Shown here: piece after piece, positions 1 to 8,880 of the stretch | How positions within the stretch are numbered: position 1 is the stretch's first letter | How the letters are laid out: every line of letters starts with the position of its first letter | Made by a program: the position numbers and the translations under genes | The notes under the pieces: generated by a model | What the model was told of the DNA's origin: nothing | Database searches by the model: none | What the model saw: only the letters and a program-made list of their open reading frames with translations | From: Prevotella sp. | GTDB lineage: Bacteria; Bacteroidota; Bacteroidia; Bacteroidales; Bacteroidaceae | Length of the DNA stretch: 64,000 nucleotides | Direction of reading: 5' to 3' | Assembly (NCBI GenBank): GCA_017623655.1 | Contig: JAGAON010000009.1 | Span: 62,001-126,000 of the forward strand

Positions 1-1847
1 GCAACGAACGTCTTTCCCTCGCCGGAAACGGTGGAGGTGAACATTATGACGTTCTGCTTCCCTTTCATAAGGAACTGGAGGTTGGTACGCATTCCGCGGA
101 AAATCTCCTCCATCTGGTCGTTCTTGTTCTCCCTTACGACAATCTCTCCCTTGGTCTTTGCGCTCTCGTTGGCCACGGCCACGTCGGCAATGATAGGTCT
201 TGTCGTGAGTTTTGCCACATCCTCATGACCCTCAATGCGGAAACGTAGCATTTCTTGCAGTATCAAGATGCAGAATGGTATGGCAAGGCCGAGAATGAAA
301 GCTATCAACATTACGACGGAAATCCTTGGGCGTACCTTGCCTTCAAACAACGGTTTGTCGATTAGTTTGCCCTTATCGGCGGTTGCGGCGAGTGAGATTG
401 AGTTCTCTTCACGCTTCTGTAACAGCATGATATAGAGGCTTGACTTTACCTCCTGCTGTCTTCCTATCTCTGTAAGGAAACGTTCCTGCTCCGGAGAGTT
501 AGCGAGTTTTGAGGAGTACTTGTTGTAACTGTTCTGCAAAACGTCGCGTTGTATCTTGACATTCTTTATCGCTTGGCTGAGCGCACGCTTCAAAGAATTT
601 GTCAAATCATCGAGTTGTGCAGTGAGGGCAACTACCGTCGGACTGAGCTCCGAGGCACTTCCGAGGAGACGGTTGCGCTCAAGTACGATGGTATTGAACT
701 GGCTTATGAGCGTGGTGGCGGCCGGATCGGTAAGCCCTACGTTTGATGGGAGCGTCTGATACTTGTTGGACGGCATGTCAACATATTCCTTTATGCTTTC
801 CATCAGCAGCAGTTGCTTGCCCATTTCGGTAATTTCCTTCTCGGCTTCGTTCGTGTTTTCTATGACTTGCTGGGCCGTTGTCTGTATGTCAACCATGTTG
901 TTGACGCGCTTGAAGTTCTCGATTGCCCCGTCAGTGCTGCCCAGTTCCTTGTTTATCTTCTCCAGTCTTTCGTTGATAAACAATTCAGTGCGCACCGCAA
1001 TCTCGTTCTTGTCGATATTGGCGAGCCTGTTATAGACCACGGCAACTTGTTTAAGGTAATCTATTCCGCGCTCCGGTATGATGTCGTTGTGTATAATGTC
1101 CGCTATGGTTGTAGTCTTTGACAGAGCTTCCACACTCATGCTCTTGGCATACATTTCTGCTACTTTCGCCGGGTTATAGATGTTTGCCTTTATGCTGCGG
1201 CCTTCCTTCCATTTGTGTTTTGTCTCCTTGTTTTCCACAATGCTGACGATGCCGGCTTTCGTCGGGATGGACATTGGCAGGACTCCTGAGGCTGTAAACT
1301 CGACAGGTTCCTTGATTCCTTCCATGTAGTAGCCGCCCTCAACGTTGTAAATGTTACCTTCTTTCGTTATGTCAAGGTATATTTTCCCGCTTATTGTGTC
1401 AAGGTGAGCACGGTCAACATCCACGATTACAGGTGTTTCCTTGTATATAGCCCTGTCCTTTATGCGTCCTTCGCTTTCGTAACCGACATACAGTTTCAGG
1501 TCACGCACGGCGCCTTCCGCAATGCTTACAGACTTGAGAACTTCGAGTTCGTTGTCAAAACCGTCACTGTTGGTGACGAATCCAAGGTTGGCGGCGGCCT
1601 GTATCTTGTTGGAGTTGCGCATCATGTTGCGGTCATCCTCCTTTATGAGTATCTTCGCCGTAATCTGATATACGGCCGGAGTGTAGCGCAGATAAACGAC
1701 CGCTAAGCCTAAACAAATGAAAACAGACAATAGAATCCATTGCCAGTTAAGCAAGAAGGATTTGACAAAGAACTGTATGCTCAGGAAATTGCTTTCGGCA
1801 TTTTCCTGCTGAACATTGTTGGTTGCTTGGTTTGAATCTTCTATCAT
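1..1847 (-). CDS. Wzz-type chain-length determinant / BY-kinase, C-terminus outside window
   Basis: About 615 residues are visible, starting at the ATG at 1847. A first membrane segment lies near residues 37-53 and a second near 511-530, with a long periplasmic coiled-coil-rich region between them, the layout of Wzz/GNVR proteins. The reading frame runs off the left edge just after a Walker A motif (S-GEGKT, about residues 607-613), so the cytoplasmic tyrosine-autokinase domain is cut. Such proteins set polysaccharide chain length and control export by cycles of tyrosine phosphorylation at the inner membrane. The neighbouring minus-strand gene, 47 bp upstream, is an initiating glycosyl-phosphate transferase, which supports a capsule or exopolysaccharide role. 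The polysaccharide itself cannot be told. Confidence 0.9.
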   Translation of the reverse strand, partial: MIEDSNQATNNVQQENAESNFLSIQFFVKSFLLNWQWILLSVFICLGLAVVYLRYTPAVYQITAKILIKEDDRNMMRNSNKIQAAANLGFVTNSDGFDNELEVLKSVSIAEGAVRDLKLYVGYESEGRIKDRAIYKETPVIVDVDRAHLDTISGKIYLDITKEGNIYNVEGGYYMEGIKEPVEFTASGVLPMSIPTKAGIVSIVENKETKHKWKEGRSIKANIYNPAKVAEMYAKSMSVEALSKTTTIADIIHNDIIPERGIDYLKQVAVVYNRLANIDKNEIAVRTELFINERLEKINKELGSTDGAIENFKRVNNMVDIQTTAQQVIENTNEAEKEITEMGKQLLLMESIKEYVDMPSNKYQTLPSNVGLTDPAATTLISQFNTIVLERNRLLGSASELSPTVVALTAQLDDLTNSLKRALSQAIKNVKIQRDVLQNSYNKYSSKLANSPEQERFLTEIGRQQEVKSSLYIMLLQKREENSISLAATADKGKLIDKPLFEGKVRPRISVVMLIAFILGLAIPFCILILQEMLRFRIEGHEDVAKLTTRPIIADVAVANESAKTKGEIVVRENKNDQMEEIFRGMRTNLQFLMKGKQNVIMFTSTVSGEGKTFV

Positions 1848-1894
1848 ATTTTTGTTGTTTGAGTTTTTAGAGTGGTGAGAATGTGGTTTACGGT

Positions 1895-3301
1895 TCAATA
1901 TGCCTTGTCATCTTTCTTTATTATTTGCCATATTGTGAGGAAACAAATCTTTATGTCCAGCCAGAAAGACCAGTTCTCCATATACCAGATGTCGCGTTGT
2001 ACCCTGCCTTCCATTTGTTTTAGCTCTTTGGTCTCCCCGCGGAAACCGGTTACTTGCGCAAGTCCCGTGATGCCGGGCTTGATGAAATGGCGCACCATAT
2101 ATTCGCCGATCAGTTTGGAATACATCTCAGTATGAAGCACCATGTGTGGGCGCGGCCCTACCATACTCATGTCTCCTTTCAGTACATTGAAGAATTGCGG
2201 GAGCTCATCTATGTTGCTCCGGCGCATGAAGTCGCCGAAAGGAAACTTTCGCGGGTCGTCCTTTGTGGCCTGAAGGGTGTCGCTGTCTTTGTTGACGTGC
2301 ATGGAGCGGAACTTGTAACAGATGAAGTTCCGGCCGTCCATTCCCGTCCTGAGTTGCGAAAAGAATATCGGTCCGGGACTCTGTCTCTTTATGATAAAGG
2401 CGATAACAGGCAGGAAAAGCACCAGTATCAGCAGCACAATCAGGCTGCACACCACGTCGAACGTCCGCTTCATCACCCTGTTCTTCATGTCCAGCAGGGG
2501 CTCATGGTAATTGGTATATACCACGTTCTCGCCTATCAGTTCCGGCTTAAAGTACATTTTCTTGGTGTATGCTATGCGCGGTATATAATAAAAATGTATT
2601 ACGCAGGCATTGCAGAAGCGCATCAGTTTCCTTAACTTCTGTGTCTCCGTATGTGCCAAGGAACAATACATATCGTCTATAACGAACGACCTCGGCACAC
2701 GTCCGTCTATTATATCATATAAGTCCTGTATGGTTCCCAGCCTCTTTAATTCCTGTGGCGCGTCCGCTATCTCCTCGTCACTGTAATAGCCTCGGACGTT
2801 GTATCCGGCCATCGGGTCGAGCATTACCTCGTGATACATTTTCAGCAGTGACGGGTCTGAGCCTACGAACAGCACCGAACGGCTGTTTCTGCCCAAGCGG
2901 CGGAATTGCCCGATGGCTATCCTTTCCACGCCACGGGTTACCGCAAGGAGAACCGTGAGCAGTGCACTCATCAGAATGACGAACGCCATCTCGTTGGCGC
3001 TTTCCCGCGTTATGGTGTGCCACAGTATCAGGAAGAATGACTGTGACAGTACCACTACCGCCATAATGCGGAAGATAACGTCTTTGGCATAAACCTTACG
3101 CTTGTCCACTATCACAGGGAAGGCTATGGAGAAAAGCGCAAAGCATGTAATGCCCAGCAGCAAGGCGATGTTGAAATGGCGCTCTATTGACGCCGGGGTG
3201 AACTGGGGAAATATGACAATCATCGCTAACAACGCTACGATATACACCACAGCGTCGAACATAAGAATGATGGCCTGTATCAATTTGTTTTTATGTGACA
3301 T
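1895..3301 (-). CDS. Polyprenyl-phosphate sugar-1-phosphate transferase (WcaJ-like)
   Basis: 468 residues, the normal length of long polyisoprenylphosphate hexose-1-P transferases. Four N-terminal membrane segments are followed by a CoA-binding-like cytoplasmic region with the motif FVGSDPSLLK. The C-terminal catalytic domain opens near residue 278 with KRTFDVVCS and a fifth hydrophobic helix, and carries SPGPIFFSQLRTG, YKFRSM and RRSNIDELPQFFNVLKGDMS followed by GPRPH, all hallmarks of the bacterial sugar transferase family. It should attach the first sugar phosphate to undecaprenyl phosphate and so start assembly of a capsule or exopolysaccharide repeat unit. It sits upstream of the chain-length/kinase gene in the same direction. 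Sugar specificity cannot be read from the sequence. Confidence 0.93.
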   Translation of the reverse strand: MSHKNKLIQAIILMFDAVVYIVALLAMIVIFPQFTPASIERHFNIALLLGITCFALFSIAFPVIVDKRKVYAKDVIFRIMAVVVLSQSFFLILWHTITRESANEMAFVILMSALLTVLLAVTRGVERIAIGQFRRLGRNSRSVLFVGSDPSLLKMYHEVMLDPMAGYNVRGYYSDEEIADAPQELKRLGTIQDLYDIIDGRVPRSFVIDDMYCSLAHTETQKLRKLMRFCNACVIHFYYIPRIAYTKKMYFKPELIGENVVYTNYHEPLLDMKNRVMKRTFDVVCSLIVLLILVLFLPVIAFIIKRQSPGPIFFSQLRTGMDGRNFICYKFRSMHVNKDSDTLQATKDDPRKFPFGDFMRRSNIDELPQFFNVLKGDMSMVGPRPHMVLHTEMYSKLIGEYMVRHFIKPGITGLAQVTGFRGETKELKQMEGRVQRDIWYMENWSFWLDIKICFLTIWQIIKKDDKAY

Positions 3302-3699
3302 GTTTCTTGGGCCGTAATTTTGACTTGAATCCGATGGTGTCCCGCAATGGGCTCTAACCGCCTGGTAATCAATGCCGGAAAGAGGTGGATGTAATCAGCA
3401 CCCTTTTACCGTGTAAACAGCACCTGATTGCGGAGTGATTAGCACCTGATTACAGCGTAATCAGCACCCTTTTGCATGGAACCACGATACTGTCATGATT
3501 TCGCCGGACTTAATGTCGTTTGAATGATGATGTGAGATTCTAATTGTTTCTACTTCTGCAAAATTAGTAAAACTTTTCAAAAGACCAACACAAATAGCCA
3601 TTTTTCTTTCTCTTTTGGCTCTTTTATTTGTCAAATATCATGTTTTGTTATTTTTTTTATGTAACTTTGTAGCCAATTAAACATAACAAAAATCACATA
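3302..3699. other. Divergent intergenic region with a family A element
   Basis: This 398-bp gap separates the divergent polysaccharide gene and the orphan gene at 3700. It holds the 88-bp family A element at 3391-3478 and an AT-rich stretch leading to a Bacteroidetes-type -7 box (TAACTTTG) at 3662-3669 for the plus-strand gene. No convincing -33 TTG sits at the right distance. No ORF worth keeping was seen. Confidence 0.7.
3391..3478. repeat. Family A element, copy 1 (4 x 22 bp)
   Basis: Four contiguous 22-bp units begin at 3391, 3413, 3435 and 3457. Each is a near-palindrome of the form GTAATCAG-CAC-CTGATTAC, or the variant with CCTTTTAC as right arm, followed by about 3 variable bases. All four have the CACC-type centre. 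The same 88-bp architecture recurs at 6864, 26805 (degraded), 32824, 41658, 56097 and 61020. Confidence 0.9.
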
Positions 3700-4323
3700 A
3701 TGGGCATATTTTCTTTTTTTCAAAGACACAATGACAATACCGTCAAGGTCGGAGGAATGCAGGATTACATGATGCTGATAAGGGTATATTTCCAGGCCTC
3801 GATAGCGGCGCAAGTGGGGATAAACAACATAGCGATGCTTCCTGACCTCCGCATATTCAAGTCAACATTCAAGGTCCATACCGAGCACAACAGGCTGGGA
3901 ACAGGCGAGAAAAACGCCTGCCGCAAGATGCTGAAAAACATGTATGGGCATGATGACGCCTTCTTCCGGGAGATAGACAGGAGCGTAGCCAAGAACTGCC
4001 GCAAGATGCAGGACGTGCAGACGTACCTCTTGCAGTTCCAGCATTTCACGCAGGACACGATGATGCTGATGGGCAACCTGATGAAGTTCAAGCTGCGGCT
4101 GCCGTCAATATTCAGGAAGGCCATATACAGCATGACGCAGAAAACGGTCAATGACCTGTTCAACAAGAATGACTATTCCGACGCGGGAACACTGAAAGCC
4201 GTCGCCTCAGTGCGTAAGTACAACCAGCGGCTTGGCTTCTCTCAGGAGTGGATTACAGAGTTCGTATATCAGATCGTGATGCTGGCCAAAAAGGAGAAAG
4301 CACCGGCCGGAGACACGAAATAA
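3700..4323 (+). CDS. Conserved-looking hypothetical cytoplasmic protein
   Basis: 207 residues from an ATG at 3700, preceded by a TAACTTTG -7 box at 3662-3669. No signal peptide or membrane segment is visible. The protein is rich in basic and methionine residues and looks helical. The central region (for example KMLKNMYGHDDAFFREID) has no motif I recognise. It is not obviously part of the following operon, since the next gene has its own full promoter 120 bp downstream. Codon use matches the neighbours, so recent transfer is not suggested. I do not recognise a family and propose no function. Confidence 0.75.
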   Translation: MGIFSFFQRHNDNTVKVGGMQDYMMLIRVYFQASIAAQVGINNIAMLPDLRIFKSTFKVHTEHNRLGTGEKNACRKMLKNMYGHDDAFFREIDRSVAKNCRKMQDVQTYLLQFQHFTQDTMMLMGNLMKFKLRLPSIFRKAIYSMTQKTVNDLFNKNDYSDAGTLKAVASVRKYNQRLGFSQEWITEFVYQIVMLAKKEKAPAGDTK

Positions 4324-4389
4324 ACGCAACCCGGACGAAGCAAGCCGCCGAAGCTGCTGTAATAATTGGCAAAAAAAACGCAAAAAACT

Positions 4390-4420
4390 TTGGATGTTAG
4401 GAATAAAATCGTTAACTTTG
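4390..4420 (+). promoter_or_regulatory. Promoter of the coiled-coil/zapA/rny run
   Basis: TTG at 4390-4392 and TAACTTTG at 4413-4420, separated by 20 bp, match the Bacteroidetes housekeeping promoter. The first ATG follows 22 bp downstream. Confidence 0.75.
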
Positions 4421-4442
4421 CCACGAATTTACTTTATATTAT

Positions 4443-4739
4443 ATGTTAAAAGCCGAGTCAGACATAAAGACATTGACAACAAACGTTCGCCGACTGATAC
4501 TCCGGTTCACGGAGCAGAAGAAGGAAAACGCCGAGTTGTATGCCATGGTTGACGAACGCGACAGGCAGATAGCGGAGCTGAAACAGCAGCTAAGCGAGAC
4601 GGAAAGGAAATACAACGCTATGATGGCGGCAAAGATGCTGAGCATAGCCGACACTGATATAGAGACCACAAGAAAGAAGGTCAACAAACTCATCAGGACG
4701 GTGAACCAATGCATCACGCTGCTAAGCGAAAAGCAATAA
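4443..4739 (+). CDS. Small coiled-coil protein upstream of zapA
   Basis: 98 residues with no signal peptide. Residues 15-60 form a heptad-rich, strongly charged segment (EQKKENAELYAMVDERDRQ), typical of a parallel coiled coil, and the C-terminal 35 residues look like a second helix. It is first in a run with zapA, 57 bp upstream of it, and shares a clear promoter. Because ZapA often works with a small coiled-coil partner (ZapB in enterobacteria), a role in organising the Z-ring is a reasonable guess. No sequence identity to ZapB can be claimed from reading alone. Function is inference from position and shape only. Confidence 0.8.
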   Translation: MLKAESDIKTLTTNVRRLILRFTEQKKENAELYAMVDERDRQIAELKQQLSETERKYNAMMAAKMLSIADTDIETTRKKVNKLIRTVNQCITLLSEKQ

Positions 4740-4796
4740 GAAGGCTTCCCGCACACCAGCGGGAGCCGGCCACTACATCCTCAGCGACAGTAAGCT

Positions 4797-5099
4797 ATGG
4801 AAGAAAACGTAGAGAAACAACATATAACCATCCACATCTACGACACCCAGATATCCATCATGGTCCCGAAAGAACAGGAACAGATGTATAGAGAGGCGGG
4901 GTCGATGATCAATGAAAGGCTCAACACCTACTTCAACCATTACAAAGGCTTGAAGAGCGACAAGGAGATTATCTATTATGCGATGATAGATATAGCCCTG
5001 CGTTGCGTCATTGAGTCAAGGAAAAACGATGTTTCTCCCATCACGGATATTCTCTCCGCACTGTCTTCTGAGATTGACGAGGCACTGAAAGAGGCATGA
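4797..5099 (+). CDS. zapA: Cell division protein ZapA
   Basis: 100 residues, the usual ZapA length. The N-terminal half has the family beta-hairpin pattern (ITIHIYDTQISIMVPKEQ) followed by a helix with EAGSMINERLNTYF. The C-terminal half is a long amphipathic helix with a conserved-type I-Y-Y-A-M-I-D-I-A-L core. ZapA binds FtsZ and bundles protofilaments at midcell. The gene sits between a coiled-coil gene and rny, with 74 bp to rny, so the three are probably co-transcribed. Confidence 0.9.
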   Translation: MEENVEKQHITIHIYDTQISIMVPKEQEQMYREAGSMINERLNTYFNHYKGLKSDKEIIYYAMIDIALRCVIESRKNDVSPITDILSALSSEIDEALKEA

Positions 5100-5173
5100 A
5101 CACAGCCCCGAAGGCTTCAAGGAAGAACGTAAACAAACAAGAGAATATTAACAAATAAACCTATTCTACATTT

Positions 5174-6706
5174 ATGATTGATGTAATTATAGCTGTCGCA
5201 GCCCTTATCATTGGGGGACTGGGAGGCTACCTGATTTTCAGATATGTAATCAAGGGGAAATACAATGAGATGGTTGCCAGCGCCGAAAAGGCCGCGGAAG
5301 TGTTGAAAGAAAAGAAACTTCTTGAAGTAAAAGAGAAGTTCATCAACAAGAAAAGCGAGCTGGAGCGTGAGGTACAACAGCGTAACCAGAAGATACAGCA
5401 GACCGAAAACCGCCTTAAACAGCGTGAGATAAACCTCAACCAGAAGCAGGAAGACCTCGGAAAACGCAATCAGGAACTGGAGCAGCAGCACCAGCGCATA
5501 GAGAACGAGAGGAAACTTCTCGCCCTGAAAGAGCAGGAGTTGGCCAATATGCAGCAGAAGGAGCGCGAGAAACTGGAACAGCTTTCCGGCCTGTCTGCCG
5601 ACGAGGCGAAGGCAAGACTCATCGAAAGCCTGAAAGACGAGGCACGCACCAATGCACAGAGTTACATCAACGAGATAATGGACGAGGCAAAGATTAACGC
5701 CAACAATGAGGCGAAGAAGATTGTCATCAAGACCATACAGCGTGTCGCTACCGAAACGGCGATAGAGAATTCCGTAAGCATTTTCCACATAGACAACGAC
5801 GAAGTGAAAGGCCGTATCATCGGTCGCGAGGGCAGAAACATACGTGCTTTGGAGGCAGCGTGCGGCGTTGAGATTGTGGTTGACGACACACCGGAGGCTA
5901 TTGTCATCTCAGCCTTCGACCCAATACGCCGTGAGACGTGCCGGCTTGCGCTTCACCAGCTTGTGACAGACGGCCGAATACACCCCGCCCGCATCGAGGA
6001 AGTGGTGGCAAAGGTAAAGAAACAGCTTGAGCAAGAGATTATAGAGACAGGCAAACGCACCACCATCGACCTTGGAATACATGGTCTTCACCCGGAACTC
6101 GTGCGCATTGTCGGAAAGATGAAGTACCGTTCCAGCTACGGACAGAACCTGCTTCAGCACGCCCGCGAGACCGCCAACCTCTGTGCGGTGATGGCTTCCG
6201 AGCTCGGACTGAACCCGAAGAAGGCGAAGCGTGCGGGTCTTTTGCATGACATAGGCAAGGTGCCTGACGAGGAAAGCGAGCTGCCTCACGCCCTTTACGG
6301 TGCCAAGATAGCGGAGAAATACAAGGAGAAGGCAGAGATATGCAATGCTATCGGCGCACACCATGACGAGATGGAGATGACCTCTCTCATCGCTCCCATC
6401 GTGCAAGTGTGTGACGCTATCTCCGGCGCACGCCCCGGTGCACGCCGTGAGATAGTGGAGGCCTACATCAAACGTCTCAATGATCTTGAAGCAATCGCCA
6501 TGAGTTATCCCGGCGTTACAAAGACTTACGCCATACAGGCAGGCCGCGAACTGCGCGTGATAGTCGGCGCGGACAAGATGAGTGACGCCGAGACCGAGAG
6601 CCTGTCATCAGAGATTGCCACCAAGATACAGAACGAGATGACGTATCCGGGACAGGTAAAGATTACCGTAATACGCGAGACACGCAGCGTTGCCTACGCC
6701 AAGTAA
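5174..6706 (+). CDS. rny: Ribonuclease Y
   Basis: 510 residues, the standard length. An N-terminal membrane anchor (residues 2-22) is followed by a long charged coiled coil (about 30-170). The KH domain shows [15 protein letters not shown] near residues 214-228. The HD domain has the metal-binding HD in [11 protein letters not shown] near residue 360 and AHHDE soon after. The enzyme is a membrane-bound endoribonuclease that starts mRNA turnover. Domain order is complete and no key residue is missing. A hairpin at 6732-6771 follows the stop and probably ends the transcript. Confidence 0.97.
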   Translation: MIDVIIAVAALIIGGLGGYLIFRYVIKGKYNEMVASAEKAAEVLKEKKLLEVKEKFINKKSELEREVQQRNQKIQQTENRLKQREINLNQKQEDLGKRNQELEQQHQRIENERKLLALKEQELANMQQKEREKLEQLSGLSADEAKARLIESLKDEARTNAQSYINEIMDEAKINANNEAKKIVIKTIQRVATETAIENSVSIFHIDNDEVKGRIIGREGRNIRALEAACGVEIVVDDTPEAIVISAFDPIRRETCRLALHQLVTDGRIHPARIEEVVAKVKKQLEQEIIETGKRTTIDLGIHGLHPELVRIVGKMKYRSSYGQNLLQHARETANLCAVMASELGLNPKKAKRAGLLHDIGKVPDEESELPHALYGAKIAEKYKEKAEICNAIGAHHDEMEMTSLIAPIVQVCDAISGARPGARREIVEAYIKRLNDLEAIAMSYPGVTKTYAIQAGRELRVIVGADKMSDAETESLSSEIATKIQNEMTYPGQVKITVIRETRSVAYAK

Positions 6707-6731
6707 GGCTGCCGAATCATAGAAATAAGAC

Positions 6732-6780
6732 ATCCGTGCCATCTGGTTGCTATGCGACAGATGGCACGGATTGTTGTTTG
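6732..6780 (+). terminator. Hairpin downstream of rny
   Basis: ATCCGTGCCATCTG at 6732-6745 pairs perfectly with CAGATGGCACGGAT at 6758-6771, with a 12-base loop and then TGTTGTTTG. The T tract is weak, but the stem and position fit an intrinsic terminator. Confidence 0.65.
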
Positions 6781-6863
6781 CAGGCACTCCCGCCTATCTT
6801 CCCTGCACACGATATACGGACGCACCAATATGTGTCCCTACATGAGGGAGGTTTGCCTGTATT

Positions 6864-6951
6864 GTAAAAGGGTGCTGATTACGCTGTAATCAGCACCTGA
6901 TTGTATCGTAATCAGCACCTGTTTACAGTGTAATCAGCACCCTTTTGTTTT
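6864..6951. repeat. Family A element, copy 2 (4 x 22 bp)
   Basis: Units begin at 6864, 6886, 6908 and 6930. The first has the GGTG-type centre and the other three the CACC-type, so the two ends face each other as an inverted pair (AAAAGGGTGCTGATT against AATCAGCACCCTTTT). Confidence 0.9.
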
Positions 6952-6972
6952 GCCCCGCAATTCTATCAGCAT

Positions 6973-7057
6973 TTGTAGAGACGATGTATAACATCGTCTC
7001 ACTACCTTTTTGCCCACTATCTTTTGCCGAGACGATATGGTACATCGTCTCTACACG
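6973..7057. repeat. Twin palindrome with TGTAGAGACGAT ends (family B-like)
   Basis: The outer ends TGTAGAGACGATGT and its inverse ACATCGTCTCTACA enclose two inner palindromes (GATGT-ata-ACATC and GATATGGTACATC) separated by a spacer of roughly 35 bp. The plan matches family B (two palindromes facing each other with TGTAG...CTACA ends), but the palindrome sequence is different. Confidence 0.75.
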
Positions 7058-7142
7058 CGGGGCAATCACTCGTCCGTAGGTATCCGGTTGTTTAGATGTA
7101 TAAAGGTAACGACAAAACAACCAGACCACCAAACAACCAAAT

Positions 7143-7943
7143 TCATATCTTCATCTTCAATCCCAGAGAGAGGCTGAGGATGTCTTTCAGCGGTATGCTA
7201 TGGTTCACGAACTTGCTGACAACATACAGGTCGCAGGTGGAAAGTTCCCATACAAAGCTGACTTGCTTTGACAAATAACGCTTGTTTCTGGGTATATGCA
7301 CGGTATAACGCTGTCCCAGGAAGAGATGGAAGCGTATCTTCGACGAGAACCTGTAATAGTCTCTGTCCGGGTATCGCTCCGGTTCTTTTGTCCAATAGTC
7401 ACCTCTCAGCACGGAGTTCATAAACAGTCCGCAGGACAAAGGCTGCCACGTATAACAGAACTTGCTGCCGCCGCGCTCATGGCTGCGGTATAGCCCTTTT
7501 GTCCAAGGCACGTAAGTTTGCCGCAAAGTGAAGGTGGCAAAGGCTTGCTTCTTTTCATATTTAGGGACAAAACCGAACATAACGTCCGTCTCCCACTGCC
7601 TGTGCTTGCCGTATTCCCAGCCTACTCCAAGGTTCAACAACCCTATACTGCCGGCATACTGGAAGCGGTAGAAACTGGGCATGAGGGACATCCACACCTT
7701 GTGACGGCGCTCTATGCGTTTCTCATACTGCGCTATCTTGCGGTTAAGTTTCGCTATCGTGTCACGGTATATGGTATCATATAACACGGTGCCGATGGCA
7801 GAACTGTCACCATCCCCCCCCATATCTGAAAATGAGTGCTGCGCTGTCACACTGTCAATCCGCGAAACAAGGCTGTCCTGCCGCTCCTGTGCGGAACCGG
7901 CAAAGGGCAGGAACATCATAAGGCTAAAAATTAATCGTTTCAT
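7143..7943 (-). CDS. Putative outer-membrane protein with signal peptide
   Basis: The ATG at 7943 opens a good signal peptide (MKRLIFSLMMFLPFAGSAQ). A longer in-frame start at 7955 would put four residues ahead of it and is less likely. The mature 247 residues begin with a Ser/Asp-rich segment and a short coiled coil near residues 57-80, then alternate aromatic and polar residues (FRFQYAGS-type strands, closing with LSLSLGLKMKI), as expected for a small beta barrel. The start overlaps the end of the upstream phosphoesterase gene by 20 bp, so translation is probably coupled. I do not recognise a named family. Outer-membrane location is inferred. Confidence 0.75.
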   Translation of the reverse strand: MKRLIFSLMMFLPFAGSAQERQDSLVSRIDSVTAQHSFSDMGGDGDSSAIGTVLYDTIYRDTIAKLNRKIAQYEKRIERRHKVWMSLMPSFYRFQYAGSIGLLNLGVGWEYGKHRQWETDVMFGFVPKYEKKQAFATFTLRQTYVPWTKGLYRSHERGGSKFCYTWQPLSCGLFMNSVLRGDYWTKEPERYPDRDYYRFSSKIRFHLFLGQRYTVHIPRNKRYLSKQVSFVWELSTCDLYVVSKFVNHSIPLKDILSLSLGLKMKI

Positions 7944-8757
7944 AGGTGTACCCATTCTCGTCTATGGTGAATACGTAGTATTGTCTGTCACAGGCGCAGG
8001 TTATCTGGTAATACATCAGTCCATTGCCGAAAATGTCGCTCACTACTGTGCTGTGGGCATGGCCGTTTATACAGAAGATCGGATTGTTAAGCTGCCGAAT
8101 CTCATAGTCAAAGGGCTTCGCCACGTTATTGTTGAACTCGTCTTGATATGGTGCCACGTGCATTACCATCACCGTATTCTTTGCCGACTTGTCTCCCCGG
8201 AAGCTCTCTATATAGCCAAGATCCGGCACAGGATTGGAGAAATCATATTCCAAGGCGTTGGTGTCAAGACAGATAAAGCGCGTCGGGCCGGCCACGAAAG
8301 AGAAGTTCTCGTTGCCGAACATATTGCGATACACCTCTTTTCCGCTGCCTATGCAGTCGTGGTTTCCAAGCAAGACGACATACGGCATGGTTAGTTTGTT
8401 AAGTATTTTCTGCTGCCATTCAAACTCTTTCGTCACTCCGAAGTCGGTGAGGTCGCCGCCGTGTATAACGAAGTCAATGTCTCCACGCGCGTTAATATCC
8501 GCCACCTCGTCTTCCGTCTCATCATACCATCGCTGCGTATCACTTATGAACGCGAACCTTATCCGGCTCTTCCCCCGCATCGCTTGCTCTATCCTTGCTA
8601 TGTTGCGGGCGTTTATATCCATGTCACCATCGATGTTCCCGTCATACGGGTGCACATCTATAAGGTCGCAAGACGCCAAAAGCAGAAAAGCGAAGGCATA
8701 AAGACACCTGCTCATCCTGATGGAGACTGCAACGAAATGAAGACTGTATTTTCTCAT
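7924..8757 (-). CDS. Metallophosphoesterase lipoprotein
   Basis: The calcineurin-like phosphoesterase fold is shown by motifs in the right order: FISDTQRW (a D-x-H variant with Gln for His), HGGDLTDFG (GD), LLGNHDCIG (GNHD), a later MHVAP and the closing NGHAHS. The N-terminus has a hydrophobic run ending in the lipobox LLASC, so it should be a periplasmic or surface lipoprotein. The start is placed at ATG 8757. A GTG at 8799 would extend the frame but overlaps the -7 box (CAAAGTTA on plus, 8799-8806) and cannot lie in the transcript. ATG 8715 is also possible. Substrate is unknown. The first motif departing from D-x-H is worth noting. Confidence 0.88.
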   Translation of the reverse strand: MRKYSLHFVAVSIRMSRCLYAFAFLLLASCDLIDVHPYDGNIDGDMDINARNIARIEQAMRGKSRIRFAFISDTQRWYDETEDEVADINARGDIDFVIHGGDLTDFGVTKEFEWQQKILNKLTMPYVVLLGNHDCIGSGKEVYRNMFGNENFSFVAGPTRFICLDTNALEYDFSNPVPDLGYIESFRGDKSAKNTVMVMHVAPYQDEFNNNVAKPFDYEIRQLNNPIFCINGHAHSTVVSDIFGNGLMYYQITCACDRQYYVFTIDENGYTYETINF

Positions 8758-8798
8758 AATCCACCACAGTTTTATCTGTTGAACATTATATTCCGCCA

Positions 8799-8806
8799 CA
8801 AAGTTA
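8799..8806 (-). promoter_or_regulatory. -7 box upstream of the phosphoesterase gene
   Basis: Minus-strand TAACTTTG at 8806-8799. No TTG at the ideal distance was found. It decides against the GTG start at 8799. Confidence 0.55.
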
Positions 8807-8880
8807 CAAATAAAAAACGGCGCGAGAAAACAATCTCACGCCTAAATTTTGTTCCGAAACACGGAATTATTATTTTTTTT

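Larger units (their letters stand above)
6707..7142. other. Convergent intergenic region packed with palindromes
   Basis: This 436-bp gap between convergent genes holds, in order, the rny terminator hairpin, a degenerate half of family B (6812-6846), the family A element at 6864-6951, and a twin palindrome at 6973-7057. Nothing coding is supported. Confidence 0.7.

Noticed and set aside
3391-3478. Family A elements as CRISPR arrays
   Set aside because: Units are contiguous with only about 3 variable bases between palindromes, always four units, and no unique spacers of 25-40 bp or cas genes are present.
5117-5788. 223-codon minus-strand frame opposite rny
   Set aside because: It is antisense to the coiled-coil region of rny, where Lys/Glu/Gln codons give long open Leu/Phe frames on the other strand.
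8758-8799. GTG start for the phosphoesterase
   Set aside because: The codon overlaps the -7 box, so it cannot be in the mRNA.
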